64,000 bases of DNA from Megamerina dolium (Eukaryota; Arthropoda; Insecta; Diptera; Megamerinidae). Below are positions 44,111 to 55,370 of the stretch, piece by piece. The position numbers were made by a program, and so were the translations under genes. Location of the stretch: contig OY978525.1 in the NCBI GenBank assembly GCA_963854835.1, positions 23,211,253 through 23,275,252 of the forward strand. The letters are read 5' to 3'. The notes below the pieces were generated by a model that saw nothing but the letters and a program-made list of their open reading frames with translations, made no database searches and was not told where the DNA came from. Every line of letters begins with the position of its first letter. Position 1 is the stretch's first letter.

Positions 44111-45235
44111 AAGCAAAACAATATATTTGATGACCGATTTCCACCCGGATGAGACAGTCAGGCCATTTGCTTTGCCATAAACGCAGCAAGCGTGTCATAT
44201 AGATAGATAAAAGGTATTCAGTTTTTCGTAGAAATTTATAAAAAGTATTTGGAAGAGACTTTAATTTGCTACAAATTTTTGATAAAGTTTACTTCGTTAG
44301 TATTTTCGAAAATTCGGTAATTTTACAAAAACAATATACACAAAACAACTACCAAGTGAAGTGGTGTGAAGTCACCTATGATTTTAGCTTTAATTCCAAA
44401 GCAAAATGGTATCCTTGCTATGATCCTTTTCTGTTATTATGGTATAAATTCGGTATATGTGTATTTAGAGTGTGTATTTGAATATGTTTATCTTACTGCT
44501 TTGTTTTTTGATTAGCAGTACCATTTTGTGACTTCCTCCATTTCGCTCTGTCTTACTTAAAAATATTAATGTAAGTACTCACATCACCATCATTTGTAGA
44601 ATACCTACTGTGTCTCATTATCGTGTCAAAACATTTAATGGACACAAAACGAGTTGAAAACGTAAAAGCATACACACTGAAAGGACATGCTCGTTAACAC
44701 GTTCAACTAATCAACTGGCCAAGTAACAATGCAATACATATAAACTTACACAGAGTTTTGTGACAGTAAAGGTGAAAACGTAAATTATGGCACTAATTAA
44801 GTCTTTAAATGTCTCGTGTCTTGTTACCAGTACCAGTATCCAAATAATGAAGTAGTGTAGGTGTTAGATATAGTAGTTTGATAGTTTTAAACACGCATAT
44901 GTACCTACAAATACGCACGTATTTACACATATACTCGTATAATTTAATTAGCCAAATGATGTTTGTAAGAAAGCCATATTATTCATTTCATTTGTTTATT
45001 TCTTTGTAACCCTTTTAGCTGTAACAAGGTGTGATTGATGTTAATTTCAAAAGTGGTTGTAATTTATTGTGACTGCATAATAGTAGGTATTGCAGACTAT
45101 TAAATGAATCTATTAAGTGGGAATTAATGGAACTATGTAATGAATTCTTATATGTAGAGACAATTGTATAGCTTTAGCATAAGAATGGATTTTACGAAGC
45201 TTTATTTTAAGTTATTCTATTCGTTCTATTTTTTT
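44111..45235. other. AT-rich intergenic DNA
   Basis: Nothing recognised. Confidence 0.45.
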
Positions 45236-46700
45236 GGTGAAATCCGCAAATTGTAATGGGGATGAAGTGGCGAACTCATCCAGGTTAAGCGAAAGAAAGC
45301 CGAGATGCTTGCTACTTAAACCAGGAAAACGGACAGACTAACTACCTGCACACAGGCTGCTATGTATGCTGGACACAGTAGGGAAGGTAATTTAATGTAT
45401 AATCTGTAAGTACCTCTTGAAGTATACCATACTTTTATCCTTCGAAAGTGTGAACATACCACACTATATTCTAGGTGCTATCCGAAATTATTTAAGCAAC
45501 AGTACGACACTGTGTAAGCCCCAAAAACTAGGAAGTTACCAGCGGTAATCCACAAATAACAGTTCTGGAGCCAAGGTAGTGGAGTGCCATATACCATGGA
45601 GTTCTGACCGTTGTGGGGTATGCCGATAACATTGCCCTGGTGGTAGTATATAAATACCATCTGAAGACCAAGTAAAATGATGCAGTAGCGAGAGTGCAGC
45701 GATGGCTTGACAATGCGGTAGAGTTAGCGTCACAGTTGACGGAGACTGCTCTCACAAGTGCACAAAAGCAGAAGAAGATGTTGAATCTTATAATCAGTGG
45801 GCACAATTTACTGTTGCCAGAAGCAATAAAATATTTGGAAATTTGGAAGTTGACACGAGACTATATTTTAAATAGCATCTTACAGTAGTAAGTGCTAAAG
45901 CGGCGGCTACGGCGCACTTACACGGATTCATGCTAACATAGGTGACCCTCAAGGCGAACGAAGCCGTTTACTTCCAGTAGTAATGGACTCTATTGTGCTT
46001 TATGCACCGCCAATATGGGCATAAGAAAACCAACATGCTTGAGGCTATTCAGACATACAGACGCTGCGCATTACGAACCAGTATGGTACTAGTCGATACT
46101 CTACAATAAGCAAGGAATGAAACCGACGTTAGAGACAAAAAACAAAACCAACGGAGATCGCGCTGTCATTGATAAGAGTGCCAAAAAAGATGGGAAGAGT
46201 TACTCAAAGACCGCTGAACGCACAAGCTCATCCCGGAGCTGAAGAAGGGGATGAGAAGGAAGTATGGCCATGCTGATTTCTATCTTACGCTGATACCCAG
46301 CGGTCTCGGATGTTTATTGAAATATCTTCATCGTTTCCGGTTAACAGACAGCCCTTACTATCCGAACTGCATCAACATGGTTGAAAGTACAGTTCACGTG
46401 GTCTTCCAATGCAGCGCTTTAACGAAGAAAGAAAATCACTCCAGCAAGTCTTAGGATTCTGGAAATCCCCTACCAATATGGTGCAGGAAATGTGCTCATC
46501 AGAAGCGAAATGGGAAGCTATGGGATATTTCCAGCCCAAATAATACTGCGCCTCCGATATATTGAATGGGAGCACAATAGCACCCACAGCATTAATATCA
46601 ATTCAGTAAATAGTAATTGTGCCAGCAACATACCGTATCCTTATCGACATTACCGAACAGTGGTGCGAACAATGAAGTAATGCCAAAGTAGAAAATTATA
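45236..46700 (+). pseudogene. R1-like LINE, RT and C-terminus
   Basis: In order on the plus strand: LLLKPGK...HRLLCMLDTVGKVI (45309-45402), matching the RT block LLPKPGK...YRPLCLLDTxGK. An internal deletion follows. Then VLEPR-stop-WSAIYHGVLTVVGYADNIALVVV (about 45565-45648), where the catalytic Y-A-D-D has become Y-A-D-N and an in-frame TAG replaces a residue before the Trp. Then RVQRWLDNAVELASQLTETALTS. The C-terminal RKYGHADFYLTLIPSGLGCLLKYLHRFRLTDS (46254-46350) leads into a CCHC knuckle whose first Cys is a Tyr (Y-P-N-C...H...C). Several further stops. A different, older copy than the one at 14787-15508. Confidence 0.8.
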
Positions 46701-48804
46701 ATAAGCCAAAAAAACGTGCCTCCACCCTGATGAAAGGCGAGAGCGGTTCCAGCGTGGGTGCAATCCAGACAGAAGGGAGAAATTTTTGTAATGACACATT
46801 TGATGATGTGTTAGGCATTAGTTACCTACTTATCCGCAAAAAAGGCTCAAGAAGCTCTTTGTAATAAGATAATAAAAGAAATAAATGCTGACACTAGGGA
46901 TGACACTTAAATGTCATATAACGAGTAACACCTCGTCAATCGTAAGTTGTAAATGAAGTTAAAGAATTGATACCACTTCTGGATTAGCTTTTGTAAAAAC
47001 TACAAAGTTACAAATACATATTCATAAATTACACTAAAAAATTAAATCATTTTTGCATTCAACCAGATGTATTCATCATTAAACAGATTTTTAAACACAA
47101 TTCTGGCTCATTTGAAAATCTATGTACAGTGAATGCTTGACCATGTTTTTTTTGGAAACAATATTAAATTTTTAGCAACAACATCTTCACTCACTCAATG
47201 TATATTTTACAAAACGATTTATTGTCCCGTAAAATTTTTTTTTAAATATTAACGGAATATAAAAATTAATAAAAAAAAGTTGAATTATTACATGAAAATA
47301 TTATTTTATTTGCATATTGTGTTATATTTTAACAAGGATAGGTAGTACACATAAATTCTCATAGGTACGAATGAATTTAATAAAACAAAAAAAATTTGAA
47401 AAAAGAGAATTAATATCATACACCCTCTTTTCCATCTCATTTAGCGAAAATACGTACTACCTATATTTTCTTAGGTCAGACAAAAAATAGAAAAAAAAAA
47501 GCTGGTAGATACTATTGGTTAGCAGTAGAGTATGAACATATTCACAAGGGTACAGTGAATTTTTAATTCAATATCATTCTGTTCGTATTCTTTATTCTGT
47601 ACCCCGCTCCATGTCCCACCACAATCAATGGTTGGATTCTGGGCATTTTCCTTTAGGTCGTCATCTCAACTAATAAATGAATTTATTTACTTCTGTTGTT
47701 GATGATGGTGATGTTGGTGGTAGTGCTCATTTTTATGGATAAGATTTACTTAGTGCCAATGGGTGAGTGTATGTGTGTGTACGTTCGTGCAAATAATATG
47801 AATTCTCTATGTATGAATGGCTATACTTTTAGTGAGGTCAACAATATTAAAAAAAAATTTGTTTTTACTTGTCCACCATATTTTGTCGATGTTATTGGTA
47901 TTGTTGTTGTTATATTTCAAATGTCATTGTTCAAGCTGTTGTTGTTGTTGTTGTTTCTCTCCCGCTCTCTTTATCTCTTGTCACACTTCTTTGGTGATAA
48001 GTTAGTGGTTTAGGATGGGGTATAGTGGTAAGTATTGTTGCCCATTTATATAAATATATACAATATTTTGTATATGGCAACTCTCTTTGTCATTTTACTC
48101 GATGCCTCTCTTTGCTCTCACTGCCTCTCTCTTGGGAAATCATAACGTTATCAAAAATATAAAAAATAAAAAAGTTCAGTTTATAAAAAAAAAAATCATA
48201 TGCGTGTTTTACATAATTTCTCTTTTTTTTTTCATTACACACCTACAAAATATTCTTCATATGTAAATGTATATAAGTTCGTATGATATAAATAAAATAT
48301 AAAATGTCTCCAACGGTGTGTTGTGTCGCCGCTTTAATTATTTTATTATTGCTCCCTGACACTTTACGAGAGACATGGTCTCTCTACAGCTACCATTTTC
48401 ATCACCAACAACACATCTTAATAATTGACACAATGTGCCCAAAGAAAAAAAAACAGTATTGCAGTTCAGTGGGTAAAGAATTTGTATACATACATAAATA
48501 TGTTTCACAGTGTTGGGAATGTTCAATGAAACTTGTATAAATGTATAAACGGATATATTAAATGTGGCAAACATTTTCTCTTATACGGACTCTTAGAGGT
48601 GTAAAATATATGACCGATCCCTATTAATTCTTTCATTATAAAGATTTATACAAGCATACTTACACCCTGTCTCCGTCCTTTAAGAGGTTTCCATACAAAA
48701 TTATATCAAGAATAGCTAAAAATCGCCGAATAACTTCATAGTTACCCAGTAATCGGTGTAATCGCAACCAGGATGTTGGGATCTAACTGCGATTCCCATT
48801 ATTT
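46701..48804. other. AT-rich intergenic DNA with (GTT)n
   Basis: The start may include the 3' UTR of the R1-like LINE. A (GTT)n tract lies at about 47937-47955. A 78-codon plus frame at 48304-48540 opens MSPTVCCVAALIILLLL, signal-like, and holds four later cysteines. But its middle is coded by a poly(A)-rich tract and no promoter is placed correctly, so it is only a weak candidate. Confidence 0.4.
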
Positions 48805-50665
48805 CTTACTTACTTACTTATGTGGCCATAACAACCGAATATCGATTTAGGCCGCATATAACATGCTTCGCCAGCCATCTCTGTTCTTCGCTAGCTGGCG
48901 CCAATTAGAAATTCCAAGTGCCGTCAGGTTCTCTAGTACTTGGTCTTTCCACCGGAGGTTAGGTCTTCCTCTTCAGCGTCGTCCTCCAGCGCTTTGCGAA
49001 TATAACACCTTCTTAGCTGGAGCGTGTTCTTCCATTCGTTGTGCGTTCACTGCACAACCGAACTCAGACATTGTTGCGTAGAGGTAATCCCTTACCGGAC
49101 TGTCGAAAGCGGCTTATTCCACGGTAGTTGGCACAAATTGTGGGGTCTCCTTTTTAATGTATGGGACAGAGAACACTGAGCCTCTAACCACCATATTCTG
49201 CTTATGAGGTGATGCATGCAGGCGAGCAGCTCGGCAGGTAGGCCATCAGCACCTGTAGCTTTGTTGTTCTTCAGCCTTAAAATGGCAGTTTCAACCTCGT
49301 CATAGTCGGGTGGTGGAACATCAACACCATCATCTGTAATTGGGGTTATCGGGCAATCTCCTCCACTGGCGGAATTGTTCTTAGCATCACCATTCAGTAA
49401 TGTGGAGAAGTGTTCCTCCATAGACTCAGTACACTCTGGACATCTGTAATCAGACTCCCATTTCCGTCACGACAAGAAGAGGCCCCTCAGGCGCTTCATC
49501 TTTTCGAAGAAGTTTCAAGTCTCATTCTTGCCGGTACACATCTCTATCGACTCACACTCGCGTCTTTCTTGTTCTCTTTTCTTGCACCTGAAAAGACGTC
49601 TCTCTGCACTCTTTTTCTCTCTGTACCGCTCCTTATCAGCTCACGTTGCACCTGCACTCAGGGTTTTTCTGTAGGTGGCGTCTTTCTCTGCGGTCGCGTC
49701 GCGACACTCCTGATCATACCACTCATTCCTCAGAGGGCGGTAGTAACCGATTACCTCCTCGTCAGCAGTAGTCATGGAGTGGGATATATGTGTCCACCGT
49801 GCGCATGTATCATCAAGTGGAGGAGTGTTCTGCATAAGCAGATCCGATAGTCGAGTGGCAAATGTATCTGCTGTCTCTGGTGATCGTAGCTTACTGACGT
49901 CGAGCTTTCTCTTTGTGGGACTTCTCTTGTTATTTGCGACACATAAACATGTGCGCACCTTAGCTGCAACAAGGTAGTGATCCGAGTAGATGTTGGCACC
50001 ACGGATCGACTTCACGTCCATCACACTAGAAGCATGCCTTCCGTCAATCACCACATGATCAATTTGGTTTCTTGTTCGTTGATCTGGAGACAGCCATGTC
50101 GCTTTGTGGATGTCGAGATGCTGGAATCTGGAACCATTAAATACCATCTTTCGTGCTGCGGCGAAGTCGATCAGCCTCATTCCGTTATCGGAGGTGTTTC
50201 CCGACAGTTGGACCAAAGGTACCTTCCTTGCCCACCCTGGCATTAAAGTCGCCAAGCACGATTTTGATATCGTGGCGTGGGCAGCGGTCGTAAGCTTCTT
50301 CGAGGCGCTGAAGTAAGATCTCCTTGGTCACATTGCCCTTCTCATCCATCGGAGCGTGGGTACATATAAGGCTGATGTTAAAGAATTTTGCCCTGATGAG
50401 GATTGTGCCAGCCGTTCGTTCACAGGCATGAAACGTGAGACAAGGTGTCGCAGTCTCTTGCTGACCAAAAATCCACATCCTAATTCGTGCCTTTCAGCAT
50501 AGCAACGGTAGTATATATCACAGGACGATATTTTGGAGCATTTCAGGTACATATCAGTAAATCATGGTCCTTATTTCGTTTGCGGGGGTCATCAACAAAG
50601 GGGGTAGTCCGTTTCCAAGGCATTTTTATATCATTCATTGGTCGCATTTTTAATGTGGCGGGTCC
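48805..50665 (-). pseudogene. RTE-like LINE, longest copy, RT deleted
   Basis: Minus strand. The endonuclease is readable in two frames (50478-50185 and 50255-49641). It has ICTHAPMDEKG, the active-site block IVLGDFNARVGKEG, NGMRLIDFAAARK, TRNQIDHVVIDGRH and the SDHYLVAAKV block with catalytic Ser-Asp-His, with one frameshift near 50200. After a linker comes the start of the RT (LKNNKATGADGLPAEL, 49280-49225). Most of the RT palm and the Y-A-D-D site are deleted. The element resumes near 49045 with the C-terminal region (KDQVLE, GISNW) and 3' UTR, ending in (TAAG)n at 48805-48820. Assigned to an RTE-like clade by endonuclease style and simple-repeat tail; the clade is an inference. Confidence 0.85.
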
Positions 50666-51338
50666 CAAGTAATCATTGTAATTATTAAATTAAAATGTCG
50701 ATTATTGAAAATTATTAGGGGTATACACACCTACTGGGTATCGTCGTATTTTCCGTGCAATTTGTTTTCTAAAGTTACCCAAGTATCAAACAATATCCGA
50801 TATACACGTTACCACGGTTGTACCTATGGTAACGTGGTATTGTATTATTAGAACAATGATGATTTATGAGTGTTGCATGTTCACAACCTGAAAACGGGAA
50901 GAACAATTTCAGAAAGAAATTTAATAAATTCGAAAGAAGTTGCACTTTTTTGGTCAAAAAGTCTAAAAATAAAAACGCATGAAAACACAATCACTATTGT
51001 GGGATTTGGGTCATCCTGATTATTTAGAAGAAAGAAGTTCAGGCTTGAGCGCCACAAGCCGTAACGCGTGAAAAACCTAGTATGGAGCTTCACCTTTAGA
51101 ATATAACAGAAAGCGCAAATGATGATTACATATTAAAATTCAGTGAAAAAACTATTTTCTAAATCTCAGATATCACAGCTGAGTACAGAGGATGTACTCA
51201 AAAGTACTAGAGAGTCGTAATGAAATTAGTAAACATGTTTATTTGATGAGTGTTATTTGATGTTAATTAATTACTTATAGTTTATTTTTACGATTTTTAA
51301 TAAATATTATTGTTCGATTATAATTCATTTTTATTAGT
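50666..51338. other. AT-rich spacer between two LINE copies
   Basis: No gene seen. A short inverted repeat (taccacggttg...taccatggtaacgtggta) lies near 50810-50840. Confidence 0.45.
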
Positions 51339-51600
51339 TTACTTACTTACTTACGTATGTGGCCATTACAACCGAAAATCGATTAAAACCGCATCTGGCA
51401 TGCTTCAGAGGCCAATTCTTTTCTTCGCTGAATGGCGCCAGTTAGAAACTCCAAGCGCTGTAAGGTTCTGCAGTACTTGGTTTTCCCAACCCGAAGCCTT
51501 TTCTGTGCCGTTCACCAGGAGTTCGAAGTATAACACCTCCTTTGCTGTTTCTTGCATTGACTCGATATCACCTAGCTAGCGTAGCCGAGTGCCTTACCCG
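51339..51600 (-). pseudogene. RTE-like LINE 3' end with (TAAG)n tail
   Basis: The (TAAG)n tail (acttacttacttac on the plus strand, 51341-51354) is followed by the ggccattacaaccg 3' UTR block and a degenerate C-terminal region (ggcgccagttagaaactcc; agtacttgg). Same orientation as the copy at 48805-50665, 0.7 kb away. The ORF is destroyed. Confidence 0.8.
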
Positions 51601-51910
51601 AGGCACATTTTGATTATTCACTGGTGGAAGTTTTTATGAGGTGGGTTCCAAGCCCAAAACACAACTTCTAACCGAAGAGGTTTTCGCCATGTACCTTAGC
51701 CGCCTTCCAGCGGGTGCCAGGATGACGTTATCCGGTGCTCGCCACATGGAGGACCTCCATTAAAAAATGAAGGTGCCATCACATAGCGCGCAGAACAAAC
51801 TACATGACGTCCAATAAGTAGAAATACGATGAGATCAACAAGGATTGCGCTAGCACTACCTGAGGCAGTTAGACACGTTAACTTGCGAAAACACCACCAG
51901 ACCACAGAAT
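51601..51910 (-). repeat. Repeat segment shared with 43.6-44.1 kb
   Basis: Positions 51798-51905 match 43639-43760; 51610-51745 more weakly matches 43900-44090 and the ggcgggtcccaagt block near 50655. It may be 5' sequence of the RTE-like LINE or a separate family. The order of the two blocks differs between the sites. The minus frame at 51696-51905 (LTASGSASAILVDLI...IGRHVV) is open but not recognised. Confidence 0.45.
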
Positions 51911-52559
51911 TCCACCAGAATACGGCAAATAAATGTTGGCGTATTTGCTTTCTTTGCGAATTAACTGTGCAGGCACGTCATTTCCGAACGCTTAAATTAA
52001 GCAGTGATGCCAACTGTTGCTTTTTTGAACGCAAAGCTTGAATGGTTGTAACAATACTTATGCAGTACTGATTTTCCGAACATATCATGTATTGGCATCA
52101 CCATATTTTATGGAAACGATGTTGGTCGCACACACAAACATACATACAAATTTTGCAATTCCATATCGTCAAATTAAGCATCAACTTTGTCAATGATGTG
52201 CGAAGTGCTTTTTTACGGCATTTATATTACAAGCGGTAAGCGTTTTGAGCCATAATATATTATAAATTGTTTATTTTTTACACATATAGAATTGTAAACC
52301 TTGTGCGAAGCTTTGCAATTGACATTTTCGAAGTCAGCGTTTTCTTTTTATTTTGGTTATGCATTAAGTCCTTGAAGCTTTGCCGAATTTTGCAAAACTC
52401 TCTAAACATTTTTTCGGTGATATAATATAAACAAGAGAAGAAAAAAAAAAGACCTTACCATAACTCTAAGTGCGAAATATTATTGTCCCAGATGGTATGT
52501 TAAGTGAGTATAGCAACTTAAAATTTTTAAAAATTAAGTGATTCGTCACTTTGAATGTT
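51911..52559. other. AT-rich intergenic DNA
   Basis: Nothing recognised. Confidence 0.45.
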
Positions 52560-52725
52560 TGGTGTGGCAGCTGACCGATCATGTCCATTATCAATCCCCT
52601 CCGTACCCTTGGATCATAGGATCATACCCTTGGAAAATAGCTTAATATTTCCACAATTTATCGTTCGGTTACAAACATATGACCGAAATGAATATTCCGT
52701 GCATATACTTTTTATAGCAGCTCCC
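52560..52725 (-). repeat. Inverted partial copy of the (GTCY)n repeat
   Basis: Positions 52571-52617 (gaccgatcatgtccattatcaatcccctccgtacccttgg, split here in two blocks) are the reverse complement of 52997-53041 of the next element. Positions 52671-52705 (acaaacatatgaccgaaatgaatattcc) are the reverse complement of its first 50 bases. The sequence between, including the microsatellite, is missing. It faces the full copy, forming an inverted pair. Confidence 0.75.
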
Positions 52726-52751
52726 ATATCGTACAAAGTGCCTGAACTTTT

Positions 52752-55370
52752 TATACCCTGCATAATGCAATATGCAAGGTATATTCATTTCGGTCAGATG
52801 TTTGTGTCCACTTGAAGGAATCTCCGGAGATATAGACATAGATATATATTCGTGATCAGCGTCGCTTAAATTTTCGATTTAACGATGTCCGTCCGTCCGT
52901 CCGTCCGTCCGTCCGTCTGTCTGTCACCTGGCTGGTTCGCACGATAACTTGAGTAAATATTGAGCTATTTCGATAAAATTTGGAATAAGTAATCTATGAT
53001 CCAAGGGTACGGAGGGGATTGATATTGGGCATGATCGGTCAATAACCACGCTCACACCAAGCATTCAAAGCGACTAACCTCGAAATTTTCAAAATCTTTA
53101 ACTTTAATATACCACTTGGGACAACAATATTTAGCACATAGACTTATATTATACTACTATATAACCTCGCCAAAAGTGGTTGAGCCACGCCTACTTTTTA
53201 GCGTAGCTCTCATACAAAGTGTCTGTACTTCTTTTAAATAGAAACAGCTATAACTTCTACAATCTTCTGTCCAGAATAACCATAATTGACACTTAGATTA
53301 ATATGGTAGTCGGAAATAATATGGCAGAAAATCAGTGTGCCACGCCCACTCCTTTTTGGGTCTCCCATACAAAGTTGCGGAAATTAAAAAAATTTTCCCG
53401 GTTATAACTTGCAAACTATTCAGCGTAGAATAACGAGATTTAAGGTGTGGATTAGTATTGTACGAGCAACTAGGCTCACAGAAAATGGGTGCACCACGCC
53501 CAGTTTTTATCGTAGCCCCCATACAAATTTTAAATTGAAACAGCTGTAACTTCGGCAATCTTCTGTCTAGAATAACCATAATTGACACTTAAATTAATAT
53601 CGTAGTCGGCAAAAATCTGGCAGAAAATCAGTGTGCCACGCCCACTCCTTCATGAGACTCCCATACAAAGTCAAGGGAATTAAACTAAAACTTTTAAGCT
53701 CCATAACTTACAAACCATTTAGCGTAGGACAACGAGATTTAAGGTATAGATTAGCATTGTACGAGCAACTAGGCTCACAGAAAATGGGCGCACCACGCCC
53801 ACTGTTTATCGTAGCCCCCATACAAATTTTACATTGAAACAGCTGTAACTTCGGCAATCTTCTGTCTAGAATAACTATAATTGACACTTAAATTAATATC
53901 GTAGTCGGCAAAAATCTGGCAGAAAATCAGTGTGCCACGCATACTCCTTCATGAGTCTCCCATACAAAGTCAAGGGAATTAAACTAAAATTTTAAGTCCC
54001 ATAACTTATACCTGAAATTCTTTTAAATTTAAACAGCTGTAACTTCGGCAATCTCCTGCCTAAAATAACCATAATTGACACTTAGATTAATATCGTAGTC
54101 GGAAATAATATGGCAGAAAATCAGTGTGCCACGCCTACTCCTTCATAGGTCTCCCATACAAAGTCGAGGGAATTAAACTAAAACTTTTAAGCTCCATAAC
54201 TTACAAACCATTTAGCATAGGACAACGAGATTTAAGGTGTGGATAAGTATTGTACGAGCAACTAGGCTCATAGGAAATGGGCGCGCCATGCCCACTGTTC
54301 ATTGCAGCCCCCATGCAAAATGACTGAAATTCTTTTAAATTTAAACAGCTGTAACTTCGGCAATCTTGTGTCTAGAATAACCATAATTGACACTTAAATT
54401 CACAGAAAATGGGTGCACCACGCCAATTGTTTATCGTAGCCCCCATACAAATTTTAAATTGAAACAGCTGTAACTTCGGCAATCTTCTGTCTAGAATAAC
54501 CATAATTGACACTTCAATTAATATCGTAGTCGGCAAAAATCTGGCAGAAAATCAGTGTGCCACGCACACTCCTTCATGAGTCTCCCATACAAAGTCAAGG
54601 GAATTAAACTAAAACTTTTAAGCTCCATAACTTACAAACCATTTAGCGTAGGACAACCAAATTTAAGGTGTGGATTGATATTGAAAAATTAATTAGATAT
54701 ACCGGAAAGATATACGTCACGCCCACTTTTTATATAGCTTCCGTACAAAGTCTCGGATTTATCTTAAACATTAAAACACCCATAACTTACTAATTAATAC
54801 GCCTAGGTCAACCCATTGCAACCTATGTAGTTTAGTATTATAGGCAGAAATTGATCCTCCAAAATTGGTGAGGTACGCCTGCTTCTTAATGTAGGTCCTA
54901 TACAAAGTAGTGGAAGAAAAGGATGGATATACGAGTAAACTTTTTATATATACCTCTACATATGCAGGGTATAATTTGGTCGGCCCCAACCGACTGTAAG
55001 GAGAGTTTTTTTAAAATAAACCGCAGCAGCTTAGACAAACTTCTGTCTTAGAGAACCGTATTTGACACTTAGATTAATATTATAGTCGGAAATCAGCTAG
55101 GCACGACCTCCTTATATAGGGACACCCATCCAAAGTTGCAAAAAAAAAAACTTAAACACCTATAACTTACACAAATACTTCACCTAGGTCAAATATATTT
55201 CTGATGTATATTAGCATTATAGGCAAAAATTATTCATCTTAATATAGCTGCTATACCAAGTAGTGGAAATACAAGAAAAAGATGGATAAGCGAGCAAACT
55301 TTTTATATATACATCTACATATGCAGGGTATAAATTGGTCGGCCCCAGCTGACTGTAAGGTAATTTTGCT
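52752..55370 (+). repeat. (GTCY)n repeat element with ~300-bp tandem units
   Basis: A non-coding interspersed element. It starts tataccctgcataatgcaat and carries (GTCC)7(GTCT)2 at 52887-52922. It then holds a tandem series of units marked by ataattgacactta-attaata, beginning near 53281, 53577, 53876, 54070, 54382, 54501 and 55057. The spacings are 296, 299, 194, 312, 119 and 556, so full units are about 300 bp and others are deleted. Recurrent blocks are ccacgcccact, tctcccatacaaagt and gaaacagctgtaacttcggc. Two 3' ends occur, at about 54950-55000 and 55299-55370, each reading catatgcagggtataa then ggtcggcccca. The (GTCY)n tract recalls dipteran mini-me/DINE-1 repeats. ORFs in it are chance frames. 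Confidence 0.8.
52887..52922 (+). repeat. (GTCC)7(GTCT)2 microsatellite
   Basis: Nine tetranucleotide units inside the 52752-55370 repeat. The matching tract in the second copy (63200-63271) has 16 GTCC plus 2 GTCT units, in nearly identical flanks. Confidence 0.9.

Noticed and set aside
49410..50316. Plus-strand ORFs at 49.4-50.3 kb
   Set aside because: Shadows of the minus-strand LINE endonuclease, whose motifs (GDFN, SDH) are clear.
53298..53837. ORFs in the 53-54 kb and 63.7-63.9 kb repeat units
   Set aside because: Frames on both strands of a non-coding tandem repeat. They recur only because the units recur.
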